Translations under genes and position numbers: made by a program
In this document: piece by piece, positions 25,429-34,635 of the stretch
How the letters are laid out: each line of letters opens with the position of its first letter
Position numbering within the stretch: position 1 is the stretch's first letter
Assembly: GCA_947450325.1 (NCBI GenBank)
Contig: CANFUT010000023.1
Coordinates: 1 to 64,000 of the forward strand
Direction: 5' to 3'
Source: Flavobacteriia bacterium
GTDB taxonomy: Bacteria; Bacteroidota; Bacteroidia; Flavobacteriales_D; Crocinitomicaceae
DNA: 64,000 nucleotides
Notes under the pieces: model-generated
What the model was told of the DNA's origin: nothing
The model's database searches: none
Seen by the model: only the letters and a program-made list of their open reading frames with translations

Positions 25429-27561
25429 TTATAAAATAACCACTTTTTTCGTCATGTTAAATGCACCTTGACTAACTTTCAAATAGTAACATCCTGAAGC
25501 CAATGGACTTGATAATTCAAGTTTATGAGTTACTTCAGAATTCATTGACTTGTTAGTTTCAGTAGTAATAACTTTCCCTTGTAAATCCATCAATTGAAAT
25601 TCAACTGGATTTTCATTTGCAACATAATTGATTGAAATTCCATTGTTAGAATTTGTTGGGTTTGGATAAACTGTAATGTCCATTGCGTTTAATGGATTTT
25701 CAGCGATACTTAAAACTCCAGTTACACGGATATTATCGATGTAAACATTGTTAGAAACATCTGAAGAAACGAATTCAAATTTAAAACGAGTTCTTGTATC
25801 ACTTGAATTTCCTGGAACAGAAACTGTAGCTGTTTTCCACAAGTTATCAGTTGAAGGTTTAAAATCGATTCCAGTTGAGTTTCCAGCTGATAATAAATCA
25901 GTTGTTGCAAGTGTTTGTTTCAATGACCATGTTTTACCACAATTTTTAGAAACATAAATTCTCAATGATTCAGTGATGTCAGCCAAAGTAGCACCATTTG
26001 TTGCATAGGCATAGTCAAAAATCAATTCAGAACCCGTTGTTGTAGACAAATCATAAGAAGGAGTGATTAAACCATCTCTGTTACCTCCTAAACGGAAATT
26101 ATAGAAATATGTATCTGTAAATTGTTGCGCTGCAGAAACATCTCTATAGTTATTCAGTTTCATACATTTAGAATTACCTTTTCCATTTGCTGTTGACAAT
26201 TGCCATTTTGCATAGTTGTCCTCTGGGTTGTCAATCAACCAAGAATTTACATTTCCAGACTCAAAATCTTCAGTGTAAGGTCCAACTTTATCAGCCCAAT
26301 TTTGAGAGATATGAATTGTTTCCCATCTAACTGTGCTATCCGTTCCAGTAGCATTTGTAACTACCAATTTAACTTTCTTCCAACCTAAACCAGAAAAAGT
26401 CACACTTGGATTAGCTACTGTGGAAGTAGAAGGAGTTCCATCTGTAAAGTACCAAACTCTAGAATCAACTGCTGCATTCCAAGAAGCATCTTTGAAAGTA
26501 ACTGCATCACCTTCACAAACAAATTTATTACTTACACTGAAATCGGCAACAGGAGTGCAAAGTGGAGCAGGACTGATCAAAGCACCTGTCTCTAAAAGAT
26601 TAGTATCTTTCCAAAGGTTACTTCTGTTTGCAGTTTCAACAATCAAAGTATTTCTCATAAAATCAACTTGATCATGAGTAAACATGATGGAGCAATAAGA
26701 GTAGTCCATGTAATTTTGGAAGTTCTCAACGATAGCAGGATCACAAACAGAACCCTGAGCTAATGTAGTAGGACAAAAATTGAATCCTTTACTTACTGGA
26801 GTATCGTCAATCCCATCGTCTCCACATGCAACCATTGGGTTATTTGTGTTACCCCATGTGTGAGCCAAACCTAAATAGTGTCCAATTTCATGTGTTAAAG
26901 CGCGAGAAGTGTTTTCAGAACTAGTTCCGATTCTTCCGATATAACCATTTAAAATAATTACACCATCAGCAAAGAAAAAACTTCCTTCAGTTGCACTTGG
27001 GTAAAAAGCATATCCTGCAACACCATCTTTCATTGATTTAACAACCCATACATTTAAGTATTTTGATCTATGCCATTGGTTATGTTTTGAATAATCATCG
27101 CCATTATTCGTTTCATGAGAATAAATGTGCTCAATTCCATTTGTACAATTTCCATAAGGGTCGATTGTAGCTAAACGAAATTCAATATTTGCATCACCAG
27201 CAATGGTATCAAAACCAGCAACAGCTTCAGATAAATCTGCATTTAATTTTCTGTAATCACGGTTTAAAACAGCTACTTCATCATATACTTGAGCGTCAGA
27301 AATATTTTCTGTTCCATATTCATGAATAATATGAAAAACCAATGGAATGATGTAAGTGGTTTTTGCCATAACTCCGTTTCCTTTTACTTTACGAGCATTG
27401 GCAACAAGTTGATCGTAATCAGCTTTCATTTGTGGGTCTTTTGCCCACATTTCTTGTGTTCTTTGGTTGTGTCCACAGTTAAAGTGATTCTCCTGTGCAT
27501 TCATAGAAAAAGAACACCCTAAAGCTAACACAAATAAAAATGAGTTGAATTTTAGTTTCAT
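25429..27561 (-). CDS. Secreted M43-family zinc metalloprotease with PKD-like and T9SS domains
   Basis: A 710-aa protein. The signal peptide ends near CSFSMNAQ and the pro-region carries a Cys (NCGHNQR). The pappalysin/cytophagalysin-type catalytic domain spans about 70-310, with zinc motif HEIGHYLGLAH (residues 224-234) and the Met-turn region YMDYSYCSIMFTHDQ. Then come a PKD-like domain (about 335-420; FSVSNKFVCEGDAVTFKDAS), a jelly-roll-like segment (430-620) and a T9SS type A domain (from about 630; DITVYPNPTNSNNG, ASGCYYLKVS). It is secreted through the type IX system to degrade extracellular proteins. It stands alone on the minus strand with its own terminator. Confidence 0.92.
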   Translation of the reverse strand: MKLKFNSFLFVLALGCSFSMNAQENHFNCGHNQRTQEMWAKDPQMKADYDQLVANARKVKGNGVMAKTTYIIPLVFHIIHEYGTENISDAQVYDEVAVLNRDYRKLNADLSEAVAGFDTIAGDANIEFRLATIDPYGNCTNGIEHIYSHETNNGDDYSKHNQWHRSKYLNVWVVKSMKDGVAGYAFYPSATEGSFFFADGVIILNGYIGRIGTSSENTSRALTHEIGHYLGLAHTWGNTNNPMVACGDDGIDDTPVSKGFNFCPTTLAQGSVCDPAIVENFQNYMDYSYCSIMFTHDQVDFMRNTLIVETANRSNLWKDTNLLETGALISPAPLCTPVADFSVSNKFVCEGDAVTFKDASWNAAVDSRVWYFTDGTPSTSTVANPSVTFSGLGWKKVKLVVTNATGTDSTVRWETIHISQNWADKVGPYTEDFESGNVNSWLIDNPEDNYAKWQLSTANGKGNSKCMKLNNYRDVSAAQQFTDTYFYNFRLGGNRDGLITPSYDLSTTTGSELIFDYAYATNGATLADITESLRIYVSKNCGKTWSLKQTLATTDLLSAGNSTGIDFKPSTDNLWKTATVSVPGNSSDTRTRFKFEFVSSDVSNNVYIDNIRVTGVLSIAENPLNAMDITVYPNPTNSNNGISINYVANENPVEFQLMDLQGKVITTETNKSMNSEVTHKLELSSPLASGCYYLKVSQGAFNMTKKVVIL

Positions 27562-27581
27562 TTTATAATAATTAGTTCATA

Positions 27582-27607
27582 CAAAGTTAGCAAATTATAA
27601 AAGACAA
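27582..27607 (-). promoter_or_regulatory. Possible promoter of the M43 protease gene
   Basis: On the minus strand, TAACTTTG (27589-27582) matches TAnnTTTG, with a TTG at 27607-27605 only 15 bp upstream. The inferred leader is short, about 15 nt. The spacing is shorter than usual, so the call is weak. Confidence 0.35.
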
Positions 27608-27974
27608 TTTAGGTTAAAGTTATTAATTTTTATTTTTCAGACAAGTTTTGGAGGTGGTTTGGTAAAATACTTCATTTTTTTTGGAATAAGAAAAACGAAG
27701 TTGTAAAATGAATTGATTCTCGTTTGGGCTGTATTTTTTTGTTTGAAAATCAAATCACTAAATTTTGAAATGATCTTTTCACAAAATATAGAATTATCCA
27801 ATTTGTGAAGGCTACTCACTTTGGATGGAATATTAATATTTTGTGTTTTTTTTCTCATTTCGTCTTCAAACCTAATGAAAAGGTATTAACATTTGTTGGA
27901 TAAAAATTGCTCATTTATTAAAGTGTCATTTTCGAGTGATTAAGTAGTCTAATTTCGATTTAAAGATTTTGGTC
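27608..27974. other. Intergenic region, no supported gene
   Basis: AT-rich DNA between the beta-helix gene terminator and the protease promoter. A 73-codon minus-strand frame (27858-27637) has no signal, motif or coupling to a neighbour and is not accepted as a gene. No RNA gene is recognised. Confidence 0.45.
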
Positions 27975-28008
27975 AAAAAAAAAAGACCAATCTTTCGAAT
28001 GGTCTTTT
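27975..28008 (-). terminator. Rho-independent terminator of the beta-helix gene
   Basis: AAAAGACCA (27981-27989) pairs with TGGTCTTTT (28000-28008). On the minus strand the stem is followed by a run of ten T (plus-strand A 27975-27984), 22 bp beyond the stop at 28031. Confidence 0.88.
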
Positions 28009-28030
28009 CAATATGAAGGATGTTAATCGA

Positions 28031-30559
28031 CTATTTTGTCAAAATCAATCTCATGTTTTTTACAGATTTTCCTGTTGTGATAACTGTTGAATACAATCCA
28101 GAAGTTAAATCAGTCGTATTTAATTTTACAATGTTTTCACCTGAATTCATAAATCCAGAGAATCCTTCAGAAACCAATTTTCCAGTTACATCATAAATAT
28201 TAACGGTAACTTCTGTTGATTCATTCAAATACACACCAACGTTTACTTCATTTTGAGCTGGATTTGGATAAAGTATTGCTTGTCCAATAGTTTCCAATTC
28301 TTCAATTCCAGCAGATAAAACCACTGTCAAATGAGTTGTATCTGAACAGTTGCCATTTGTAGCTGTAAGAACAACTGTATAGGTTCCGTTTCCTGCAAAT
28401 GCATGTACAGGATTTGAAGCAGATGAATTTGTTTGATCACCGAAATCCCAAGAATATGTTGTCGCTCCAGAAGAAGTGTTTGTGAATGTAACAACAGTTC
28501 CACTAGTTGTAAATGATGCAACTGCTGCAGGTACTGCGCCAAATGTCAATGTAATAGGAGTAGAAGTCCCAACTCCATTACAAGCATTTGTGTTAGTTGT
28601 TACAACTGTAAATGTTCCGTCAGCTGTCACATCAATTGTTTGAGTTGTAGCACCATTTGACCACAAGTATGTATCAGCAGTACTAGAAGTTAAAGTGATT
28701 GTTTCACCTTGGCAAGCAGATGTTGTTGTTGAAGCAATAGTTGGAACTGGTGAATTGCTAACGCTCACATTTACTGCATTAGAAGTTGATGAACAACCAT
28801 CATTATTGGTAACAGTTACTGTGTATGTTCCAGTTGTTGTTACGACGATGTCTTGAGAGGTTAATGTATTTGACCAAACGTTTCCTGTTGTTGCGCTTGA
28901 GCTTAAAGTTACAGATCCTCCTGTACAGAAAGATGTTGCACCACTTGCAGAAATTGTAGGAATGGCTGGCAAAGCATTTACTACAACTGTGATCAGAGAT
29001 CTTGGACTTTCGTCACCAACTGTATTGTTTTGAGATACATAATACATATAAGTTCCTGCTGCACTTGTACTTGGTACTGGCGCAGATGTTACAGCCGTTC
29101 CGCCAGTTGCTTGTGTGTACCATTTAAAAGTATTTCCAACTTCACCATTTGCAGTTAATGCTGTTGCAGTAGCTCCTTGACAATATGTTACCGAAGCAGT
29201 AACAGTTGGTGCATCTAAATTGAAGAATTTTGGATTTGTAAAATCTGCGCCTGATGCTGCAGTTGAACTTGAACTTAATCTTGCATCTGGAGTAGTTCCC
29301 AAACTTGGAAATAAATTAACCCAATTGATTTGAGCAATTGTTTTAGTCGAATCATTGTTTTCAGAGCCAAAGAAAGTTGCATAAAAAGCACTAGAAGCAG
29401 AACCGACATTTGAACCAACAGGAAGATTTACTAATTCATTGTTTGAAAAGTAAGCAGAATCACCAGTAATATTGTCTTCTGTTGATGTACCTTCAAATGA
29501 AGCTCCTTTTTCCCATCCTGTAATCAATGTGTTAAAAACTGAAATTGAAGAATTTCTTCTAATTCTGAATGCTTTTTCAAATTTCTCACCAGTTGGGAGA
29601 GAGATAGTTCCATCTCCTTTTGCACCAACAGTTGTGATGTTAGAGAAAATTGCAGCTGTTAATGGCTGTGAGTTTGACCCTGTTGCATCATTGTCAGATT
29701 CTAATGAATTTGAATCTCCAGCAGCATCAGAAAGGTCTTTGTCTCTAATAATTAATCCAAACTGAATTTTACCTCTGTAACCAAAATCGGTGTCAAAATC
29801 GTCATCTAATCCTCTATAAGCGATTAAGTGTTTGCAATTTACTGTTCCACCAAACCATTCGTAAGAATCATCACCTGAAAAAGATACTTGGCAATAGTCT
29901 ACAAATGTTCCTGAGCCTACAGAACCAAACGTGATCCCGTTAATTTCTTTGTTTGGTTGTAAAGGAATACCCGCAAATTCAACTCTTACATATTTTAAAG
30001 ATCCCGAATTGTCATCATCAAAATTCCCTCCAAACTGAGTATCAGTCGTTGGAGCAATTCCTTCGATGTTTGCAACACCTCCAGGTTGGTTGTTTTTTGC
30101 TAAACCTAAAAGCACCAATCCACCCCAGTCTCCTTCATTTCTGTTTCCAACGGCTTCACTAGAAGTGAAAATTATTGGATTAGAGCTAGTTCCTTCAGCA
30201 ATTATTTTAGCGCCTCTTGTAATAATCAATGTTCCTTGAGTCAATTTATCACCTCTGATAATCGTTCCTGGTAAAATTGTCAATGTGGCGTTGTTTTTTA
30301 CATAAATTTTATTTTGTAATAAAATCACTCCACTCCAAGTTGTACTGCTCGTTATATCTGCAGAAACTGTTGTCGTTGTTGCAGGATAAACTGTGTTTTC
30401 AGGGTCAAAATTTGACCATCCACTCGTCCAATCAGTTGCTGGCGTATTATCTGTTACTGGAAACGCACCTTTGTAATTAGTAGGTGTCCAAAATGCTTGT
30501 TGCGCACTCAATAATGAGCAAACAAAAAGTGAAGCAAAACTCAAATAAATATTCTTCAT
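28031..30559 (-). CDS. Secreted beta-helix protein with Ig/PKD repeats and T9SS sorting domain
   Basis: An 842-aa protein. Order: signal peptide (ends SLLSAQ), then a motif FWTPTNYKGAF..DWTSGWS (about 22-52) and a beta-helix-like region (about 65-365; ATLTILPGTIIRGDKLTQGT, GDWGGLVLLGLAKN, DDDNSGSLKYVRVEFAG, SYEWFGGTVNCKHL). Ig-like repeats follow (about 450-680; CQGATATALTANGEV, CTGGSVTLSSSATTG, CQGETITLTSSTADT), then a PKD domain (about 685-760; YSWDFGDQTNSSASNP) and a T9SS type A domain (from about 768; AILYPNPAQNEVNVGV, SGLYSTVITTG). It is paralogous in the helix region to the 16826 protein. It lies 139 bp downstream of a TonB receptor on the same strand. Confidence 0.82.
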   Translation of the reverse strand: MKNIYLSFASLFVCSLLSAQQAFWTPTNYKGAFPVTDNTPATDWTSGWSNFDPENTVYPATTTTVSADITSSTTWSGVILLQNKIYVKNNATLTILPGTIIRGDKLTQGTLIITRGAKIIAEGTSSNPIIFTSSEAVGNRNEGDWGGLVLLGLAKNNQPGGVANIEGIAPTTDTQFGGNFDDDNSGSLKYVRVEFAGIPLQPNKEINGITFGSVGSGTFVDYCQVSFSGDDSYEWFGGTVNCKHLIAYRGLDDDFDTDFGYRGKIQFGLIIRDKDLSDAAGDSNSLESDNDATGSNSQPLTAAIFSNITTVGAKGDGTISLPTGEKFEKAFRIRRNSSISVFNTLITGWEKGASFEGTSTEDNITGDSAYFSNNELVNLPVGSNVGSASSAFYATFFGSENNDSTKTIAQINWVNLFPSLGTTPDARLSSSSTAASGADFTNPKFFNLDAPTVTASVTYCQGATATALTANGEVGNTFKWYTQATGGTAVTSAPVPSTSAAGTYMYYVSQNNTVGDESPRSLITVVVNALPAIPTISASGATSFCTGGSVTLSSSATTGNVWSNTLTSQDIVVTTTGTYTVTVTNNDGCSSTSNAVNVSVSNSPVPTIASTTTSACQGETITLTSSTADTYLWSNGATTQTIDVTADGTFTVVTTNTNACNGVGTSTPITLTFGAVPAAVASFTTSGTVVTFTNTSSGATTYSWDFGDQTNSSASNPVHAFAGNGTYTVVLTATNGNCSDTTHLTVVLSAGIEELETIGQAILYPNPAQNEVNVGVYLNESTEVTVNIYDVTGKLVSEGFSGFMNSGENIVKLNTTDLTSGLYSTVITTGKSVKNMRLILTK

Positions 30560-30698
30560 AATTTCTTAATATTGTATGATGCAAAGTAAAGCACTCGACC
30601 TTGTCTTAAAATTAACGTATTATTACAGATACTTTACAATTATGTTAATCAAATGTTATTGATTTTTTATATTATTTACTTTATGTTAATATTGATAT

Positions 30699-33554
30699 TT
30701 AAAATGTATAATTTAAACTCAATGAAATCGTTTGTCCAAATGTGGTTTCTTGCCAGCGATTGTCAACGTTTTTATCGTATTTTTTATTCTTATTTATATC
30801 TTGGTAGAAGATCAAATCTTGCGCTAGTAAATCTCTAACGTTCAATTTCACTTCTAATTTTTTGTCCAAGAATAATTTTGAAATTTGTAGATCTATTACA
30901 TTTCGTTGATTTTCCCAAACATCTGGTTCTTGTACGTTTCCGACGATGTAAATTCTTCTTCCAACTACATTGTATGATGCGCTAAAAGTGAAATTAGATT
31001 TTGGCTCAGTATATTGAATTCCCGCATTTACTATATACGGAGATTGTCCTTGAAGTGGTCTTGAAGATCCAGTAGCACCAATAATCTGGCTCACATCTAC
31101 CTTTGATTTAATTAAAGCTAAATTTGTGTATAACGTTGTGTTTGAAAGGAAAGTATTTTGTTTCGAAGCTCCCTTAGCAAAAGCGTCAAGTTTTATTCTG
31201 TATTCCAATTCAACTCCATAGTTCACAACTTTTGATACGTTGGTATAATACAATTCACTTGCACCAGAAACACCTGTTCTATTCACAAGTTCAATTGGGT
31301 TTTTGAAATATTTATAGAATCCTGAGACACTAAACACTTGTCCTGCTCCTGGGAACAATTCATACCTAACGTCCATATTGTCAATCAGTGCTCTTTTCAA
31401 GTTTGTATTTCCTGAAAGGATATTATCCATGGCGAAATTATAAAATGCAAAAGGAGCTAATTCTCTAAATTCAGGTCTTGAAAGTGTTTTGTAGTAGCTC
31501 AATCTGACATTCATTTTTTTGTTAATAGAGTAAATGAAATTCAAAGATGGTAGAACGTCAACTACAGTTGTATCAATTGTTCTGTCAATATTTGAGCCTG
31601 CTTCGGTATACGAGAATTTTTGGTTGTAAGATTCTAGTCTTGCTCCTCCAACAAATCTGAATTTTTCTTTGATTTTTGTATCAAACATCAAGAATCCAGC
31701 GTGTAACATTGATGAAGCTTGGTAGCTGTCGCTTACTTTAGTGGCTTCTTCTAATTTAAATCCACCCATTCCGTTTGACATTACACCCAAATGATCTGCA
31801 GAAAAAATTTGGTCTTCAGGAAGTAATAATAAACTATTGTCAAAAGCAATTCCATTGGCTTTGTATCTTGAGAATCCTAAATTTCTAGCACTGAAATCTC
31901 TAGATCTAAATTGTTCCATTCCACCAATTTTAAATTCCGTTTTGACATTTTTAGTATCAAATGGTATGATTAAGTCATATTTCGCACTGTAGATTTGTTC
32001 TTTTGTATTTGACCAAAACATATTTCCAGCTGCAGTTGGGATGGTACCATTATTTTGAACAACTGCAATATATTGAGCTGTCGTGTCATCTTCAACTAGA
32101 GCAGTTTTCTGATAAACGACCCTTCTCATATTTGGAACAGTTCTATTAACATCGCTGTATCCTAAATTCCAGTTGAATTTTAATTTCTTTTCGGTAAATT
32201 CGTGATTACCTTCTAATTGACTAGTATAAAGTACGTTTTGTGTGAACCATCTGTTAGAAGATTTTTCAAATTGATGTGGATCACTGTCCATTTCACGAAT
32301 ACCTTTTCTGATATTTACTTTGTCATCAGAATTGATACTCATCATATTTTTGAATTTCAATTTGTTTTTGGCGTTTATTTCATAAGAAAAATTTAATAAA
32401 CCACTATTTAAAATCGATTGAGTATACACAGAATCAACTAGTTCTGATTTCAAAACGATACCATCTGATTGTTCTTCAAATTCTCTTCTAATGTTTCTGT
32501 TGGTTGCAAAATTATTTTGGTATGTATAGGCAAACACAACTCCAAGGTTGTGATCTTTTACCTTTATGTTTCTACCAAGTCCATATTGTAAGTTTAGATT
32601 TGGCAATGCCATTTTTTTATCAATGGCCCATGAAGGTGTTACTTTTTGAGCAAGGCGCCCTTTTTCAGCAGTACTCAAACTTGCAAAATCTTTTGTACTT
32701 GGTATTTCGCTAGACAATCCTCTTGCTCCATTATCTAAACCTAACCAATCTAATTTTCCACCTTGGTAAGTACTGAAATTTTTGAAAGTAGTTAATGTAT
32801 TGTACGATGAACCAATTGAAATAGACTGAAAATTAGTGTCTTTAGGATTCTTCGTATTTATGTTGATTACACCTCCAGCGAATTCTCCCGGCATATCTGG
32901 TGTAGCAGTTTTTAAAATGACAATATTATCCAACATCATGGCTGGGAAAATATCAAATGAAAATGCTTTTTTGTCGCTCTCTGAACTAGGAAGTGGAGCG
33001 CCATTGATGAATGCGGCATTGTATCTATCATTCAATCCGCGAATTACAACAAATTTATTGTCTTGAATACTAGCGCCACTAATTCTTTTTAATGCATCAC
33101 TCGCTTTTGTATCTGGACGTTTTTTCATCTCTTCAGATGAGGTTCCGTCGGATACAGTTGCTGCATTTTGTTTGTCTTTTTCAAGACTTGCAGTACCGCC
33201 TTTGTCCATTTCTCCTTTAACAGTAAATTCTCCAATTTCCTGAGCAGCAGGTTCCATTTTTATATTAATTACTAATTTATCACCTGATTTGATGGTGATA
33301 TCTTTCATTTCTTGAGGTTTGTATTCTGGAAATCTAAATAATAAGGTATGTTTTCCTGGTGCTACACTTTTAATTTTATAATTTCCATCCATGTCAGATC
33401 TAACTGGAACTGTCGCTCCATCCAAGAAAATCAAAACAGTTGGAAAAGTTGCTCCTGTTTCATCGGTAATTGTTCCAGAGATCTCTGTGGTTTGTGCATT
33501 TCCAAAGCCGAAAATCATACAAATAATTAACGTCAAATAGCCATGTAACTTCAT
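30699..33554 (-). CDS. TonB-dependent receptor paired with a beta-helix protein
   Basis: A 951-aa outer-membrane receptor: signal peptide (ends FGFGNAQ), CarboxypepD_reg-like domain (about 22-110; EISGTITDETGATFPTVLIF, GNYKIKSVAPGKHTLLFRFP), plug (about 135-250; ALKRISGASIQDNKFVVIRG, DRYNAAFINGAPLPS, DNIVILKTATPDMPGEFAGG), then a beta barrel ending in FGQTISLSLNYTF. The plug shares the DN+.I.KTA+PD+PG signature with the 10601 receptor. The next gene on the strand encodes the beta-helix/T9SS protein, a likely surface partner. The imported ligand is unknown. Confidence 0.9.
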   Translation of the reverse strand: MKLHGYLTLIICMIFGFGNAQTTEISGTITDETGATFPTVLIFLDGATVPVRSDMDGNYKIKSVAPGKHTLLFRFPEYKPQEMKDITIKSGDKLVINIKMEPAAQEIGEFTVKGEMDKGGTASLEKDKQNAATVSDGTSSEEMKKRPDTKASDALKRISGASIQDNKFVVIRGLNDRYNAAFINGAPLPSSESDKKAFSFDIFPAMMLDNIVILKTATPDMPGEFAGGVININTKNPKDTNFQSISIGSSYNTLTTFKNFSTYQGGKLDWLGLDNGARGLSSEIPSTKDFASLSTAEKGRLAQKVTPSWAIDKKMALPNLNLQYGLGRNIKVKDHNLGVVFAYTYQNNFATNRNIRREFEEQSDGIVLKSELVDSVYTQSILNSGLLNFSYEINAKNKLKFKNMMSINSDDKVNIRKGIREMDSDPHQFEKSSNRWFTQNVLYTSQLEGNHEFTEKKLKFNWNLGYSDVNRTVPNMRRVVYQKTALVEDDTTAQYIAVVQNNGTIPTAAGNMFWSNTKEQIYSAKYDLIIPFDTKNVKTEFKIGGMEQFRSRDFSARNLGFSRYKANGIAFDNSLLLLPEDQIFSADHLGVMSNGMGGFKLEEATKVSDSYQASSMLHAGFLMFDTKIKEKFRFVGGARLESYNQKFSYTEAGSNIDRTIDTTVVDVLPSLNFIYSINKKMNVRLSYYKTLSRPEFRELAPFAFYNFAMDNILSGNTNLKRALIDNMDVRYELFPGAGQVFSVSGFYKYFKNPIELVNRTGVSGASELYYTNVSKVVNYGVELEYRIKLDAFAKGASKQNTFLSNTTLYTNLALIKSKVDVSQIIGATGSSRPLQGQSPYIVNAGIQYTEPKSNFTFSASYNVVGRRIYIVGNVQEPDVWENQRNVIDLQISKLFLDKKLEVKLNVRDLLAQDLIFYQDINKNKKYDKNVDNRWQETTFGQTISLSLNYTF

Positions 33555-33882
33555 TTTATCGCTTATTAAAATTTCGACACAAAGTTCAGGCTATTCCTTT
33601 AGTGGTCTGTTAATGCTAAATTAAGAGATTGTTAATTTGAAAAGGTTTGTAAATCTAAAAGAGATAATAAATTAATATTGAATTAACATTAGAATGAATT
33701 TATATTTAATATGCTAATGATTTTTAAATATTAGCTGCTAATTACTTAACATTGGTATTAAAAATGGGGGGTGACATAAGTTAAAATAGAATTAATTTAC
33801 TTCAATTTTACTTTCGTTTTCTAAAGTCAATAAAATTGAAGTAAGCATTTGAATTAAATCTAAGAGGAAATTTAATAGCTCA
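33555..33882. other. AT-rich intergenic region upstream of the receptor gene
   Basis: A 328-bp spacer between the minus-strand receptor start and the stop of the GGGPS-like gene. It is very AT-rich apart from a GGGGGG run at about 33766. No ORF, RNA gene, clear terminator or consensus promoter was recognised. Confidence 0.45.
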
Positions 33883-34635
33883 CTAAAGTGTAGAAGAGGA
33901 TAATTTGTAATTTTGAATATCAAGTAAAAAATCAATGTTTTCTTCAATGTGATTGCCTATCACAATAACATTTACTCCACTTCTTTTAAATGCTTCTATT
34001 TCACTTAGAGATTTGATTCCACCTCCAATTATAATTGGAATGTCTGCTGCTTTCTTTAGTTGTTCGACAAATTGAAATGGTACTAATTCTTTTGCGCCAC
34101 TTCCAGCATCAAAATATACTAATTTTTTCCCTTGAAAAATAGCCGCAAGGGCTGTATTCAAAGCAATACTATTTTGTTCCCTTGGAATTGGTGTTGTTTG
34201 GCTTATATAGGCAACAGAACTTTTGGTACCACCATCTACTAAAATATAAGCAGTTGGAATCAATTCAATGTTCATTTTTGCAATTTCTTGAGCGCTATTG
34301 ACATGATGTGTAATTAGATAATCTGGATTTCTTCCGGAAACTAAACTCAAATAGAGTAGGGCATCAGCCTCATTTGATAATTGGTGAGAACCACCCGGAA
34401 AAAGTACAACTGGAATGGTTGTATTTTGCTTTAGCAAATGAACTGTTTTTTCTAAATCGTTTCTTGAAACAGTGCTTCCACCAACGAAAAAATAGTCAAT
34501 TTTAGCAAAAGCTGCTTTTTTAGTTAATTTTTTAATTTGTTCAAGGGTATTCGTTTTTTCAGGATCGACCAAAATAGCTATTTGACCCAAAGAGGATAAA
34601 AACTTATTGTAAATGTTTTCGCTGCGAAATTTCAA
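33883..34635 (-). CDS. Geranylgeranylglyceryl/heptaprenylglyceryl phosphate synthase family (PcrB-like)
   Basis: A 250-aa TIM-barrel prenyltransferase. Diagnostic blocks are AILVDPEKTN, DYFFVGGSTVSRNDLE, VVLFPGGSHQLSNEADALLY, LVSGRNPDYLI, TAYILVDGGTKSSV, VYFDAGSGAKELVP and IIIGGGIKSLSEIEAFKRSG. The family joins sn-glycerol-1-phosphate to a polyprenyl diphosphate, the first step of archaeal-type ether lipids. Bacteroidota carry a distinct group of these enzymes whose physiological product is poorly defined. The gene overlaps the upstream phosphopantetheinyl transferase by 32 bp, implying tight coupling. No glycerol-1-phosphate dehydrogenase is visible here. Confidence 0.9.
   Translation of the reverse strand: MKFRSENIYNKFLSSLGQIAILVDPEKTNTLEQIKKLTKKAAFAKIDYFFVGGSTVSRNDLEKTVHLLKQNTTIPVVLFPGGSHQLSNEADALLYLSLVSGRNPDYLITHHVNSAQEIAKMNIELIPTAYILVDGGTKSSVAYISQTTPIPREQNSIALNTALAAIFQGKKLVYFDAGSGAKELVPFQFVEQLKKAADIPIIIGGGIKSLSEIEAFKRSGVNVIVIGNHIEENIDFLLDIQNYKLSSSTL

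Noticed and set aside
27637-27858. 73-aa minus-strand ORF between the beta-helix and protease genes
   Set aside because: No signal peptide, motif or coupling to neighbours; its composition (Lys/Asn/Phe/Ile) is what AT-rich noncoding DNA gives.
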